Positions 1-9,057 of a stretch of 64,000 bases of DNA are shown in pieces (the stretch's first letter is position 1; each line of letters begins with the position of its first letter). Location: positions 124,001 through 188,000 of the forward strand of contig DCRZ01000001.1 in NCBI GenBank assembly GCA_002325375.1, read 5' to 3'. The position numbers were made by a program, and so were the translations under genes. Below the pieces are notes generated by a model. It did not search any database. It had not been told where the DNA came from and saw nothing but the letters and a program-made list of their open reading frames with translations. Source of the DNA: Rhodospirillaceae bacterium UBA1479. GTDB taxonomy: Bacteria; Pseudomonadota; Alphaproteobacteria; Rhodospirillales; Casp-alpha2.

Positions 1-393
1 CGCTTTGCCCGCCAGGGGATGGTTGGCGTCCAGCGTCACGTCCTCGTCGTTGAATTCAAGCACAACCAAGTGCATCGGATTGCCCGTCTCGTTTGTCGCT
101 TCCAGGACGGCGCCGACTTCCAACGGAATTTCCGCCGGAATGGTGCCGCGCGCCACGGTTTGGACCAGGTCCGGATTGTGGTCGCCGAAGGCGTCGTCGG
201 GCTCCAGGGTGACTTTTTTCGTATCGCCCTCAGCCATGCCGGCCAAGGCGGCCTCTACTCCGGGAAGGATCTGGCCGCCGCCCAGGGTGACTTCCATGGG
301 CGCGCGGTCTTTCGAGGTGTCGAAGGTCGTGCCGTCATCCAGGGTTCCCGTATAGTGGACACGCAGGGTATCCCCGGTCGCTGCTTGCTTCAT
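1..393 (-). CDS. SlyD-like FKBP-type peptidyl-prolyl cis-trans isomerase (3' end outside window)
   Basis: Cytosolic prolyl isomerase and folding helper. The minus strand opens with ATG at 393 behind a good AAGGAAG ribosome site and reads without a stop to the window edge (131 codons seen, C-terminus missing). The N-terminal half is an FKBP domain (VHYTG near residue 13, then LDDGTTFDTS). Residues about 75-120 fit the flap insert, and the sequence LDANHPLAGK just before the edge is the hallmark of SlyD-type FKBPs. Whether a His-rich metal-binding tail exists cannot be seen. The 209 bases between this gene and the next one upstream show no gene or clear signal. Confidence 0.9.
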   Translation of the reverse strand, partial: MKQAATGDTLRVHYTGTLDDGTTFDTSKDRAPMEVTLGGGQILPGVEAALAGMAEGDTKKVTLEPDDAFGDHNPDLVQTVARGTIPAEIPLEVGAVLEATNETGNPMHLVVLEFNDEDVTLDANHPLAGKA

Positions 394-602
394 TTGTTCG
401 CTTCCTTTTCGTTGTCATCGGCTTCAACAGAACGTCACCAAGCAACGAGACTTCGAGACGACGGTGGACAAGCCACGCGTACTCAGAGCGGACCAATTGA
501 AGAATCCGCCCAAGGGTACAAGGGGAGACCCAAGAGGGAAACCCTTAACCCGGGGAAAAGTTCAGCAATTGAATGGGATACCGGCGGGGTTGAGGGGAAA
601 AA

Positions 603-1307
603 TCAGGGTTCGACGGGCCTGCCGCCCTTGACCACGGGGCCGGTCCGGGCCGGCGGCGCCAGCGGGAAGCGGCGCCCGAACGTCTCGAAATAGAGCGCAT
701 GATTGGGGCCTTCTCCGACGGCGCGCAGGCGGCGGCGGAACTCGGCCTCGTCAATGCCGTCGGGCAGGTGGCAGAGGGCGTCGAAATCCTTCTTCGACCA
801 GGCGGGCCCCGACCACTGAGCATCGAGATGGGGCAGGGGGCCGTCGACCGTCAACAGGTCCGGGGCCATGCGCGTGAGCAATCCCGTGACCAGATCGCGC
901 GCCAGGGTTTCCAAGGCCAGGCGGTCCATGGCGGGCGTGATGGCGGCCTCGTCGACGGCGACGATGGGGCCGGCGTCGATCTCCATGGTCAGTTCGTGCA
1001 GGGTCGCCCCGAAGCGGTCCAGCCCTTCATACAAGGCGAATACCGAAGGATAGATCCCGCGCACCCAGGGCGGACCGGGGTGGACGTTGTAGGACGGGCC
1101 GGGCAGGCGGTCCAGTACCGCCTCGGGCACGATCACGTCGGAGCAGAAGGCGACCAGGCGCAAGTCGGTGGCGGGGGCTGCCGTGGCCTGTTCCAGTTCG
1201 GCGCGGCTGCTGACGCCCTGGATGCGCGCATCAGGTGCTGCGTCCCGGAATATCCGGGTCAAGCCCGGCAGTTCGTCGGCGTCGGCCAGCAGCAGGATGT
1301 GTTTCAT
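603..1307 (-). CDS. formyltransferase-family protein
   Basis: A 234-residue protein with the formyltransferase fold. NVHPG at residues 74-78 and DAGPI at 111-115 supply the Asn, His and Asp that form the active site in methionyl-tRNA and glycinamide-ribonucleotide formyltransferases. It is shorter than Fmt (about 310) and lacks a Fmt-like C-terminal tRNA-binding domain, so a small-molecule or nucleotide-sugar substrate is more likely than initiator tRNA. It lies 20 bases downstream of the metallo-beta-lactamase gene on the same strand and is probably co-transcribed with it. ATG start at 1307 with only a weak ribosome site. The substrate is unknown. Confidence 0.75.
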   Translation of the reverse strand: MKHILLLADADELPGLTRIFRDAAPDARIQGVSSRAELEQATAAPATDLRLVAFCSDVIVPEAVLDRLPGPSYNVHPGPPWVRGIYPSVFALYEGLDRFGATLHELTMEIDAGPIVAVDEAAITPAMDRLALETLARDLVTGLLTRMAPDLLTVDGPLPHLDAQWSGPAWSKKDFDALCHLPDGIDEAEFRRRLRAVGEGPNHALYFETFGRRFPLAPPARTGPVVKGGRPVEP

Positions 1308-1327
1308 TGCCGCAGGCCCGTCCGATA

Positions 1328-1984
1328 TCAGCCGGTGTTCCGCGCGAACAGGCGGTCGGCGACGTAGGGATTGCTTTCCCGTTCATGCCCGAAGGTCGAC
1401 AGCGACCCGTGGCCGGGCACGAAGGTGACGTCGTCGCCGAGCGGGAACAGGTTTTCGCGGATGGACCGAATCAGGGTGTCGAAATCGCCGCGCGGAAAGT
1501 CGGAACGACCGATGGAGCCTTGGAACAGCACGTCGCCGACGAAGGCGACGCGCTCACCCGCATGAAAAAATACGACGTGGCCGGGTGTATGCCCCGGACA
1601 ATGCAGCACGTCGAAGGTCTGCTCGCCGACGGTGCAGGTGTCACCCTGGTCGAGCCAGCGGTCGGGCGTGAAGGCCCGCAATTCGCCGAACCCGTATTCC
1701 CGGCCCTGGGTCGGCAATTGGTCGATCCAGAACTTGTCTTCCGGGTGCGGCCCTTCGATGGGCAGGCCGAATTCCTCGGCCAGATCGGCAACGGCGCCCG
1801 CATGGTCGAGATGGCCGTGAGTGACCAGAATCTTCTCCAGCGTCACGCCGGCTTCGTCCACAGCGGCCTTCAGGCGATCGACCTCGCCGCCGGGGTCGAC
1901 CAAGGCCGCTTTCATGGTGTTTTCACACCACACCAGGGAACAGTTCTGCTGCAACGGGGTGACGGGGATGACGGCGGCTTTCAT
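1328..1984 (-). CDS. metallo-beta-lactamase fold hydrolase, glyoxalase II / YcbL type
   Basis: A 218-residue single-domain MBL hydrolase. The metal motif THGHLDH is at residues 55-61, HCPGHTPGH ends at 136 (metal His 132), Asp151 lies in VGDVLF and His192 in VPGHG, so both metal sites look complete. Length and the PVTPLQQNC start match the short YcbL-like glyoxalase II relatives, which hydrolyse S-lactoylglutathione or related thioesters. First gene of a two-gene minus-strand unit with the formyltransferase-like gene. Its promoter must lie in the AT-rich 158-base gap (1985-2142) shared with the divergent gene at 2143. Confidence 0.85.
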   Translation of the reverse strand: MKAAVIPVTPLQQNCSLVWCENTMKAALVDPGGEVDRLKAAVDEAGVTLEKILVTHGHLDHAGAVADLAEEFGLPIEGPHPEDKFWIDQLPTQGREYGFGELRAFTPDRWLDQGDTCTVGEQTFDVLHCPGHTPGHVVFFHAGERVAFVGDVLFQGSIGRSDFPRGDFDTLIRSIRENLFPLGDDVTFVPGHGSLSTFGHERESNPYVADRLFARNTG

Positions 1985-2142
1985 ATTAACCTATTGAATT
2001 TATTTAATTAATTTAAGCAAGTGAGGCTGATCACAGCGGCCAGGGCCGAAAACGGATAAAATTCAGACCGGTGAATCAGGCATATGCCGGTACAGACCCT
2101 ACAACAACCCTGGGCGGCCTGCATATTGAAAGGGTGAGAAAC

Positions 2143-2550
2143 ATGAGCGGCATGACGGCCTATTTGGGCATAATCCTGGGCGCCGCCGGTATCGTATTCG
2201 GGGTCATCGCGTTGATGGTTTCCACGGAAATGTCCCGAAGGGTGACGGCGTTGATCGACGCCCGGTTCGAACAATCCGAACTGGAACTTCTCAAAAGCCT
2301 CGACAAGCAGGACCGCGAACTGAAACGCCAGCGCAGGGTCCTGGGCGAGGCGCTCAGCGCCATGGAGGAACAGTTCAAGGCGGCGTCGACGGGGACGGAT
2401 GATCTGCGTCAGCGCCTGAATGCCTTCAGCCAGGCCCTCGACGATGTGCGCAACGTGCGCCGGGTCATTCCGACGGACGAAGAACGCGGATTCACGGCAA
2501 AATCGAAGCCTAAAGAAAGTTTTGTTTCAGCATCGCCCTTCGCGGACTAA
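2143..2550 (+). CDS. small membrane-anchored coiled-coil protein (paralogue A)
   Basis: Not a recognised family. The start is put at ATG 2143 because it follows AAAGGGTGAGAAAC, a usable ribosome site; an upstream in-frame start at 2071 would add 24 residues with no ribosome site. The 135-residue product has one N-terminal membrane helix (about 6-26), then charged heptad-rich sequence (about 45-105) predicted to be a coiled coil, and a Ser/Lys-rich tail. The stretch after the helix (VSTEMSRRVTALIDARF) resembles the next gene (LTSAEVAKRLQALVNQKL), so the two look like diverged tandem paralogues. Function unknown; a scaffold or envelope-linked protein is possible. Confidence 0.6.
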   Translation: MSGMTAYLGIILGAAGIVFGVIALMVSTEMSRRVTALIDARFEQSELELLKSLDKQDRELKRQRRVLGEALSAMEEQFKAASTGTDDLRQRLNAFSQALDDVRNVRRVIPTDEERGFTAKSKPKESFVSASPFAD

Positions 2551-2706
2551 TATGTGTAGACGCTAATCCGTTGCCTTGTCCCGGCATCGGGTTGCGTGCG
2601 TGCATGCCTGGCTCTTGAACGGCCGGGTTCGGGGCCAGAATGGCCGTAACGATCTATCCCGCCGTCATAAAATCAGGCGTGGAAGATAAATGTTCGGGGT
2701 GATGGA

Positions 2707-3078
2707 ATGGGTGAAGCCTCGTCTTTCGCCGATTTGGCGACCATAGCTGCCGGAATCGCGGTGATTATCGGCGTTGTCGCTTTGCTGACCTCGGCCGAGG
2801 TCGCCAAGCGCCTCCAGGCCCTGGTCAATCAGAAACTTGCGGATAACGAAGTCAAACTGGCCGTGGCCCTGCAGCAGCAGGACCAGCGGATGACGACCCT
2901 GCGTCAAATCATGTCGCAGAATGCCGAAGACCAGGAAACGGCGATCCGCACCATGCGCCAGGATATCAAGGAACTTAAGGAGTGCGTCGGCCTGATGCGC
3001 GAAATCCTGGACCGCATGGACACCCGCAATGCCCACGATCCCAACGCCCCGCGTCACCGCCGGGCGTCGAACGGATAG
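2707..3078 (+). CDS. small membrane-anchored coiled-coil protein (paralogue B)
   Basis: Unrecognised 123-residue protein with the same architecture as its upstream neighbour: an N-terminal membrane helix (about 9-29) followed at once by a long amphipathic Gln/Glu/Arg-rich helix (about 40-105) and a short basic tail. ATG at 2707, with a GGGGTGATGGA sequence just upstream. The 156 bases separating the pair hold no other gene. It converges on rimO, whose stop is only 12 bases away. The coiled coil suggests self-assembly or pairing with paralogue A. Confidence 0.6.
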   Translation: MGEASSFADLATIAAGIAVIIGVVALLTSAEVAKRLQALVNQKLADNEVKLAVALQQQDQRMTTLRQIMSQNAEDQETAIRTMRQDIKELKECVGLMREILDRMDTRNAHDPNAPRHRRASNG

Positions 3079-3090
3079 TCCGCAGCGCGG

Positions 3091-4482
3091 TCAGCCCCGG
3101 GACGTCACGTCGCCGGTCAGGTCGTATTCATCCGCGCCCGTGATCCGGACCTGGACCATGTCGCCCGGGCGCAGGTTTTTTCCACCCGAAACACGCACGG
3201 CGCCGTCGATTTCCGGCGCATCCGCATAGCAGCGCCCGACGGCCGGGCCGCCCGCGTCGCCGGCTTCGTCGATCAGCACGTCCAGATCGCGCCCGACCAG
3301 CCGCGCAAGGCGCTTGGCGCTGATGTCCTGCTGAACCTCCATCAGGCGTTCCCAACGGTCCTGCTTTTCATCCTCGTCCAGATGATCGCCTAGCGCCTGG
3401 GCGTGTGCCCCCGCGACGTTCTCGTATTTGAAGCAGCCGACGCGGTCGAGTTCGGCCTCCTGCAGCCAGTCGAGCAGAAAGTCGAAATCGTCCTCGGTCT
3501 CGCCGGGAAAGCCGACGATGAAGGTCGAGCGCAAAACCAGGTCCGGGCAGTCGCGGCGCCAGCCCTTGATGCGCTCCAGCGTCTGTTCCTGATGGGCGGG
3601 ACGGCGCATGGCTTTCAGAACGTTGGGGCTGGCGTGCTGAAACGGGATATCCAGATAGGGCAGGATCTTGCCCTCGGCCATCAGCGCAATGGCTTCGTCG
3701 ACATGGGGGTAGGGGTAGACGTAATGCAGGCGGACCCAGATGCCCAGTTCCGATAAGCCTTCGCAGAGGTCGAGGAAGCGGGTGCGGTACTCCTTGCCGC
3801 GCCATTCCTGGCGGGGGAATTTGGTGTCGATACCGTAGGCGCTGGTATCCTGGGAGATCACCAGCAGTTCCTTGACCCCGGCTTCGGCCAAGCCCTCGGC
3901 TTCCTTCAGCACGTCGCCGATGGGACGGCTGGTCAGCGGGCCGCGCAGGCTCGGGATGATGCAGAAGGTGCACTTGTTGTTGCAGCCTTCGGAAATTTTC
4001 AGATAGGCATAATGGCGGGGCGTCAGCTTGATGCCCTCGGGCGGCAGCAGGTCCACGTAAGGATCATGGGCCGGCGGCAGTGCCTGATGGACGGCGGACA
4101 TCACCGATTCATACTGATGCGGGCCGGTCACGGCCAGAACGCCCGGATGGATTTCCCGGATCAGGTTCTCGTGCACGCCCAGGCAGCCGGTCACCACGAC
4201 CTTGCCGTTTTCGGCCATGGCCTCGCCGATGGCTTCCAGGGATTCGTCGCGGGCCGTTTCCAGGAACGCGCAGGTATTGACGATCACCAGATCGGCGCCG
4301 TCGTAGCTGTCGACCAGATCATATCCCTCGGCGCGGAGCCGGGTCATGATGCGTTCGGAATCGACCAACGCCTTGGGGCAGCCGAGGCTGACCAAGCCGA
4401 CCTTGGGGGCGGCGGCGACGGGCGCTTTCCGGCGCGGTTTGGCGGCGGATGTGCCCACGGCATGCGATGGGGAGGTGCTCAT
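3091..4482 (-). CDS. rimO: ribosomal protein S12 methylthiotransferase RimO
   Basis: Radical-SAM enzyme that adds a methylthio group to the conserved aspartate of ribosomal protein S12. The N-terminal UPF0004 domain carries VSLGCPKALVDSER with Cys35, plus Cys71 and Cys100 that bind one 4Fe-4S cluster. The radical-SAM motif CxxxCxxC is at 167-174 (GCNNKCTFCIIP), and the last 65 or so residues form a TRAM domain. VSLGCPKALVDSE separates RimO from its relative MiaB. At 463 residues it is slightly long because of a 26-residue Ala/Pro/Lys-rich N-terminal tail. ATG start at 4482. Probably monocistronic. Confidence 0.95.
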   Translation of the reverse strand: MSTSPSHAVGTSAAKPRRKAPVAAAPKVGLVSLGCPKALVDSERIMTRLRAEGYDLVDSYDGADLVIVNTCAFLETARDESLEAIGEAMAENGKVVVTGCLGVHENLIREIHPGVLAVTGPHQYESVMSAVHQALPPAHDPYVDLLPPEGIKLTPRHYAYLKISEGCNNKCTFCIIPSLRGPLTSRPIGDVLKEAEGLAEAGVKELLVISQDTSAYGIDTKFPRQEWRGKEYRTRFLDLCEGLSELGIWVRLHYVYPYPHVDEAIALMAEGKILPYLDIPFQHASPNVLKAMRRPAHQEQTLERIKGWRRDCPDLVLRSTFIVGFPGETEDDFDFLLDWLQEAELDRVGCFKYENVAGAHAQALGDHLDEDEKQDRWERLMEVQQDISAKRLARLVGRDLDVLIDEAGDAGGPAVGRCYADAPEIDGAVRVSGGKNLRPGDMVQVRITGADEYDLTGDVTSRG

Positions 4483-4532
4483 GGCGCTTCTATTATCCCA
4501 AAACGCGGTTCCTGTCTGGAAATTTTACGGGC

Positions 4533-5915
4533 TCAGGTCGAGGCCCGGCACCGGCCCGCAACCGCCAACGACAGGGCAAAGGCCCCGCATCCGCCCGCCA
4601 GCACCGTGGCGCAGATCATCAGCAGCTTGGCGTATTTGTGGCCCAGCCCGAACAGGGGTTCGATCAGCGCCACATGGCCGCCCGCTTCCAGCATGTAAAG
4701 GGCACCCCCGGCAACCGCTAATGCAAAGGCGAAACCGTAGGCCCAGGCCTGGATCCGCAGGCCGCCCATGACGTTGAACAGCACCACCGGGGCCAGGAAC
4801 ATGGACGCCGTGCCGGACACGGCGACGGCGGCGAACAGGTCCTTGTTGCCGAGGAACAGGAACCCCAGACCGCCCAGCAGGAACCCGGCCATGGCCAGCC
4901 GCCCGTTGCGCACGGAAGGCGCCATCACCCGCATGTCGGCGGCGACCAGTTTGGAGGCACTAGCGAAGGTTGAATCGAGGGTCGAGACCGCCGAGACCAC
5001 CAGCGCCAGGTTGAACACCAGCATGGCCGGCTCGCCCAGCAGCCGGGTCAGGGTGGCGACCATGGCCTCGCCCTCGCCCTTGTTGAGGCCCGCGTAGACG
5101 CCGATGACACCGAAAACCAGGATACCGGCGATGGAAATCCAGGCCGCGTGGCGGAAGCTTTTGCGCGTCGTTGTCCGGTCGGCCAGGAATCCGCGATCCA
5201 TCATCACCGGATCGTGGAGCGGATAGCTCCAGATCTGCAGCAAGGCGACAGCCAGCAGGATCCAGCCGGGGCCGCCCGTGTCGGGGCTGGAGCCGATCAC
5301 CGCCGCCATGTCGAATTCGGGCCGCGTCACGGTCAAGGCCAGCAAAACCGCCAACCCGAGGTAGAGCAGGGCCGTCTGCATCACGTCCGTGCGCAGTGCC
5401 GCGCGCAGGCCGCCCATCATGGAATAGCCCAGGGTCAGCACCGCGATGCCGACGATCGCCAGGGTGTAGCCGGTGGTCCCCGCCGCGCCGAAGATGATAC
5501 CGATGACCAGCAGGTTGGCGAACACCTCGCTCAACAGCCGCACGCCGACCACCAGGTTGTAGGTCCAGCGGCCCATGCCGCCGTAATGGTCGGTCAGGAA
5601 TTCCTGCACGCTGCCCGCGCCGTGGCGGAAGCGGATGCGGTCGACGATCACGCCGCCGGTCAGGAAGCTCAGGTAATAGGCCGCATAGGCGAGGGCGCCC
5701 GCGATCCCGTAATAAAACCCCAGGATCGCGGCGTTCATCAGGGAGCGCGCGAAAATCCAGGTCGTGACCTGGGACAGGGTCAGGGTCAGCAGGCCGGGGG
5801 CGCTGCCGTCGTCATTGGCGCCGCGGAAGAAGCCATCGGCGGTGCGCACCTTGGGCGACAGAAAATAGCTGGCGATGGCAACCACGGCGATGGCGCCGAC
5901 AAGGAAGGACGTCAT
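4533..5915 (-). CDS. sodium:solute symporter (SSS) family transporter
   Basis: Inner-membrane cation-coupled uptake protein of the SSS family (PutP/PanF relatives). From ATG 5915 the product is 460 residues with about 13 hydrophobic segments. The LeuT-type core signature appears in GVRLLSEVFANLLVIG and GYSMMGGLRAALRTDVMQ. In-frame starts at 5957 and 6053 would add a hydrophilic Pro-rich leader unlike the family, so 5915 was chosen although its ribosome site is poor. The C-terminal end is short compared with PutP. Substrate cannot be told; amino acid or carboxylate are typical. Divergent from hemA across a 314-base gap. Confidence 0.82.
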   Translation of the reverse strand: MTSFLVGAIAVVAIASYFLSPKVRTADGFFRGANDDGSAPGLLTLTLSQVTTWIFARSLMNAAILGFYYGIAGALAYAAYYLSFLTGGVIVDRIRFRHGAGSVQEFLTDHYGGMGRWTYNLVVGVRLLSEVFANLLVIGIIFGAAGTTGYTLAIVGIAVLTLGYSMMGGLRAALRTDVMQTALLYLGLAVLLALTVTRPEFDMAAVIGSSPDTGGPGWILLAVALLQIWSYPLHDPVMMDRGFLADRTTTRKSFRHAAWISIAGILVFGVIGVYAGLNKGEGEAMVATLTRLLGEPAMLVFNLALVVSAVSTLDSTFASASKLVAADMRVMAPSVRNGRLAMAGFLLGGLGFLFLGNKDLFAAVAVSGTASMFLAPVVLFNVMGGLRIQAWAYGFAFALAVAGGALYMLEAGGHVALIEPLFGLGHKYAKLLMICATVLAGGCGAFALSLAVAGRCRAST

Positions 5916-6114
5916 GGGGGGAGGGGGCTCCGGCTGATCAATGGTGTTCCAACCCATAACCGAAGCGGCGGGGGCGGAGAACGCACGTTTTCTTGAGCAC
6001 TTCGTGTGCGCCGGACAGCCCTGGACCCGCCGCCGGGGATGCAGCGGACCCACGTCGTGAAAAAAATATCGGCGTTATCGGGAATTCCCTTTGCCTGTTC
6101 TGCGTCTTACAATA

Positions 6115-6156
6115 TTGACATCAGTCAAGGACGGTTGCCCTGAAACCGCCTAATAG
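6115..6156 (+). promoter_or_regulatory. FNR/FixK-type box and -10 element of the hemA promoter
   Basis: A perfect inverted repeat TTGAC-ATCA-GTCAA lies at 6115-6128. A -10-like TAATAG lies at 6151-6156, so the box would be centred near -41.5 from a start about 6163, the class II activator position used by FNR/FixK proteins. This is known regulation for hemA in several alphaproteobacteria; here it is inferred from sequence. The rest of the 314-base gap (5916-6114 and 6157-6229) holds no gene; the hemA ribosome site is at about 6217. Confidence 0.7.
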
Positions 6157-6229
6157 TGCGCGGAATCAAAGGCATTCCGGGCCGGATTGCATTCGCCCGC
6201 CGGCAAGGCGGTGCGCAGGAGAACGCACG

Positions 6230-7444
6230 ATGAACTATGAAAAGGTATTCCAGGACGCCGTCGACAAGGTGAAGGGCGAGGGCCGATACCGCGTCTTCGC
6301 GCATCTGGAGCGCCAGGCCGGAAACTTCCCCCACGCGACCCGCCACCACCCCGACGGCACGACCTCGGACGTCGTCGTCTGGTGTTCCAACGATTATTTG
6401 GGGCAGGGCCAGAACCAGGATGTCCTGGCCGCCTTGTCGGAAGCAGGGGCGCGCATGGGCGTGGGTTCGGGCGGTACGCGCAACATCGCCGGCACGACCT
6501 ATCTGCATGCCGAATTGGAAAAGGAACTGGCCGATCTGCACGGCAAGGAAGCGGCCCTGCTGTTCACCTCCGGCTACGTGTCCAACGACGCGGCGATCTC
6601 GACCATCGCGCAGCTGATGCCCGACTGCATCATCGTTTCGGACGCCTTGAACCATGCGTCGATGATCGCCGGCATCCGCCATTCGGGCTGCGCCAAGAAG
6701 ATCTACCGCCACAACGACATGGCGCATTTGGAAGAAATCCTCAAATCCCTGCCCAAGGCCGCGCCCAAGCTGATTGCCTTTGAAAGCGTCTATTCCATGG
6801 ACGGCGACATTTCGCCCATGAAGCAGATCTGCGATCTGGCCGACAAGTACGGCGCCATGACCTATCTCGACGAAGTCCACGCCGTGGGCCTGTACGGCGA
6901 GAACGGCGGCGGCATTTCCGAACGCGAAGGCGTGGCCGACCGCATCACGGTGATCGAAGGCACCCTGGCCAAGGCCTTCGGGCTGATGGGCGGTTATATC
7001 GCGGGTTCCGAAGCCATGGTCGATGCCGTGCGCTGCGCCGCGCCCGGCTTCATCTTCACCACCACCCTGCCGCCGCCCCTGGTGGCGGGCGCCATCACCT
7101 CGATCCGCCACGTGCGCGCAACCAACGAATTGCGCGTGCAGCATCAGGAACGGGCCCAGCGCCTGAAGGACCTGCTGACCGCGGCGGGCCTGCCGGTCAT
7201 GCCCTCGGTCACCCATATCGTGCCGCTGATGGTGGGCGATGCCGTGCGCTGCAAGCAGGCGACGGACATGCTGCTCGACGAATACGGCGTCTATATCCAG
7301 CCCATCAACTATCCGACCGTGCCGGTGGGGACGGAACGCCTGCGCATCACGCCGTCGCCGTTCCATGACGACGACGTGATGGACGAACTGGTCACGGCGC
7401 TGAAGGACGTATGGATGCGTCTGCAACTGCAGAACGCGGCGTAA
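6230..7444 (+). CDS. hemA: 5-aminolevulinate synthase
   Basis: PLP enzyme that condenses glycine with succinyl-CoA to 5-aminolevulinate, the first step of haem synthesis by the C4 (Shemin) route used by alphaproteobacteria. The 404-residue protein is full length. PLP lysine is Lys248 in TLAKAFG, the same number as in Rhodobacter ALAS. Asp214 in LDEVHAVG pairs with the cofactor pyridine nitrogen, and NDYLG near residue 54 and GSGGTRNIAG near 79-88 line the substrate site. ATG at 6230 follows GCAGGAGAACGCACG. An FNR-like box lies 102 bases upstream. The creatininase-family gene follows after 10 bases and may be co-transcribed. Confidence 0.97.
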   Translation: MNYEKVFQDAVDKVKGEGRYRVFAHLERQAGNFPHATRHHPDGTTSDVVVWCSNDYLGQGQNQDVLAALSEAGARMGVGSGGTRNIAGTTYLHAELEKELADLHGKEAALLFTSGYVSNDAAISTIAQLMPDCIIVSDALNHASMIAGIRHSGCAKKIYRHNDMAHLEEILKSLPKAAPKLIAFESVYSMDGDISPMKQICDLADKYGAMTYLDEVHAVGLYGENGGGISEREGVADRITVIEGTLAKAFGLMGGYIAGSEAMVDAVRCAAPGFIFTTTLPPPLVAGAITSIRHVRATNELRVQHQERAQRLKDLLTAAGLPVMPSVTHIVPLMVGDAVRCKQATDMLLDEYGVYIQPINYPTVPVGTERLRITPSPFHDDDVMDELVTALKDVWMRLQLQNAA

Positions 7445-7454
7445 GGGCGCGACC

Positions 7455-8228
7455 ATGCGCCTGCAGCTCTCCACCTGGCCCGAGGTCGAAACCTATCTGA
7501 CCCACTCCAAGGGCGTGATCATCCCCGTCGGCTCGACGGAACAGCACGGCCCCACGGGCTTCATCGGCACGGATGCGCTGTGCCCGGAGATACTCGCCTA
7601 TGGCCTGTCGGAACAGCGGCAGGCGGCGGGCGCCCCCGTGATGATCGCCCCGACGCTGTCCATCGGCATGGCGCAGCATCACCTGGGCTTCGCGGGCTCG
7701 GTCACGCTCAGGCCCTCGACCATGATCGCCATGGTGCAGGACATTGTGAATTCGCTGGCCAAGCACGGGTTTGAGCGGTTCTTTTTCCTCAACGGCCACG
7801 GCGGCAACATCGCGACCCTGAACGCCGCGTTTTCGGAAATCTATGCCGAGCATTCCCTGGGCCGGGCCGGGGACAATCGCCCGCCGGTGCGCTGCACCCT
7901 GGTCAACTGGTTCGACTGCGACAGTGTGGTGAAGATTTCGGCCGAGACCTTCGGCGACGACGACGGTGCTCATGCGACCTGCGGCGAGGTCTCGCTGACC
8001 TATTTCGGATTCCAGAAAGACGCCGCCCGCGTGAAGGGGGCCGAGATGACCCCCGGCCGTGCCGGTGACGGCCCGATCTTCGATTGCGACGACTACCGCC
8101 GCCGCTTCCCCGACGGGCGCATCGGATCGGACCCCAGGAAGGCGACCATTGAGGCCGGGGAGGCCTTGTACAACGCCGCCATCGACGAGATCGGCACGCG
8201 CTACGACGCCTTCGTCGGCGCGGCCTGA
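7455..8228 (+). CDS. creatininase family amidohydrolase
   Basis: A 257-residue metal-dependent amidohydrolase of the creatininase fold. Metal ligands sit in GSTEQHGPTG (Glu29, His31), Asp40 and GHGGN (residues 114-118), with a further Glu in CGEVSLTYF. The family includes creatinine amidohydrolase, the mycofactocin peptidase MftE and F420/riboflavin-pathway amidases, so the substrate cannot be fixed. No mycofactocin genes are nearby. It starts 10 bases after hemA and is followed 18 bases later by the phosphoesterase gene, which suggests one transcript. Confidence 0.82.
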   Translation: MRLQLSTWPEVETYLTHSKGVIIPVGSTEQHGPTGFIGTDALCPEILAYGLSEQRQAAGAPVMIAPTLSIGMAQHHLGFAGSVTLRPSTMIAMVQDIVNSLAKHGFERFFFLNGHGGNIATLNAAFSEIYAEHSLGRAGDNRPPVRCTLVNWFDCDSVVKISAETFGDDDGAHATCGEVSLTYFGFQKDAARVKGAEMTPGRAGDGPIFDCDDYRRRFPDGRIGSDPRKATIEAGEALYNAAIDEIGTRYDAFVGAA

Positions 8229-8246
8229 GGCACCCCGGTCCGCATC

Positions 8247-9029
8247 ATGCAGGACCGTACCCGCATTCTCCACCTGACGGACCTGCACCTGCGTCACGCT
8301 CTGGCGGGCACGGCGAAGCGGCCGGAACGCCTGTCCCGCGAGATGCCCGCCGTGCTCGGCCGCCTCGCCGGACGGATCGACGCCCTGGCTGCCGACGTGG
8401 TGGTGATCTCGGGCGACCTGCTGGATATTCCCGACGAATACATCGACGGCACGAACACGGACCCGGACTGGCGGGCGGAAACGGCGGCGGCCTCGGTCGC
8501 CGATTATCGCCTGTTCCGCGATCTGCTGGAAAACCTCGGGCGGCCCTTTGTCGCCGTGCCCGGCAACCACGACGTGCCGGACCTGTTCGACACGGCCTTC
8601 GCCGACCAAACCCCGCTGCGCGACGTCGCGGGCCTGCGCTTCGTCTGCTTTCGCGATGACCTGAACGGCGACCGGGCGCCCGTGCGCGGGGCCGAAAGCC
8701 GGGCCTTGTTCGAAACGGCGCTGGCCGACGGCGTGGACGGCCCGCCGCAGATCCATGTGCAGCATTACATGATCGACCCGCCGACCTTCGCGCAATGGCG
8801 CTATCACTACACGGACGCGGATTGGTACCGGGACCGCATCAACGCCTCGGGCTGCGTGCGCGCGGTGTTGTCCGGCCATTATCATCCCGGCAGCCATCTG
8901 GTGTCGGACACGGGTGTGCATTATTCCGTGCCGCCGGCTTTCTGTTCGGCACCACATCCCTTCCGCCTGGTCGATGTCGGCCCGTTGGGAGTGCTTGGCA
9001 TCGCGGACCGCAGCATGGACAATGACTGA
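8247..9029 (+). CDS. calcineurin-like metallophosphoesterase (CpdA-like)
   Basis: A 260-residue soluble phosphoesterase with the complete dimetal motif set: DLH near residue 12-14, GDLLD at 56-60, GNHD at 106-109 and a late GHYHPG. Order and length fit the class III cyclic-nucleotide phosphodiesterase group (CpdA), which hydrolyses 3',5'-cAMP in some bacteria and other phosphodiesters in others. The N-terminal ILHLTDLH start is typical. It follows the creatininase gene after 18 bases. A cyclic-nucleotide substrate is inference only. Confidence 0.82.
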   Translation: MQDRTRILHLTDLHLRHALAGTAKRPERLSREMPAVLGRLAGRIDALAADVVVISGDLLDIPDEYIDGTNTDPDWRAETAAASVADYRLFRDLLENLGRPFVAVPGNHDVPDLFDTAFADQTPLRDVAGLRFVCFRDDLNGDRAPVRGAESRALFETALADGVDGPPQIHVQHYMIDPPTFAQWRYHYTDADWYRDRINASGCVRAVLSGHYHPGSHLVSDTGVHYSVPPAFCSAPHPFRLVDVGPLGVLGIADRSMDND

Positions 9030-9057
9030 TCCGGGTCAGTCGAACGGAGGGCGCCCC

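Noticed and set aside
7392..8957. Open frame of 521 codons on the minus strand
   Set aside because: Antisense to the creatininase and phosphoesterase genes, both of which have full catalytic motifs.
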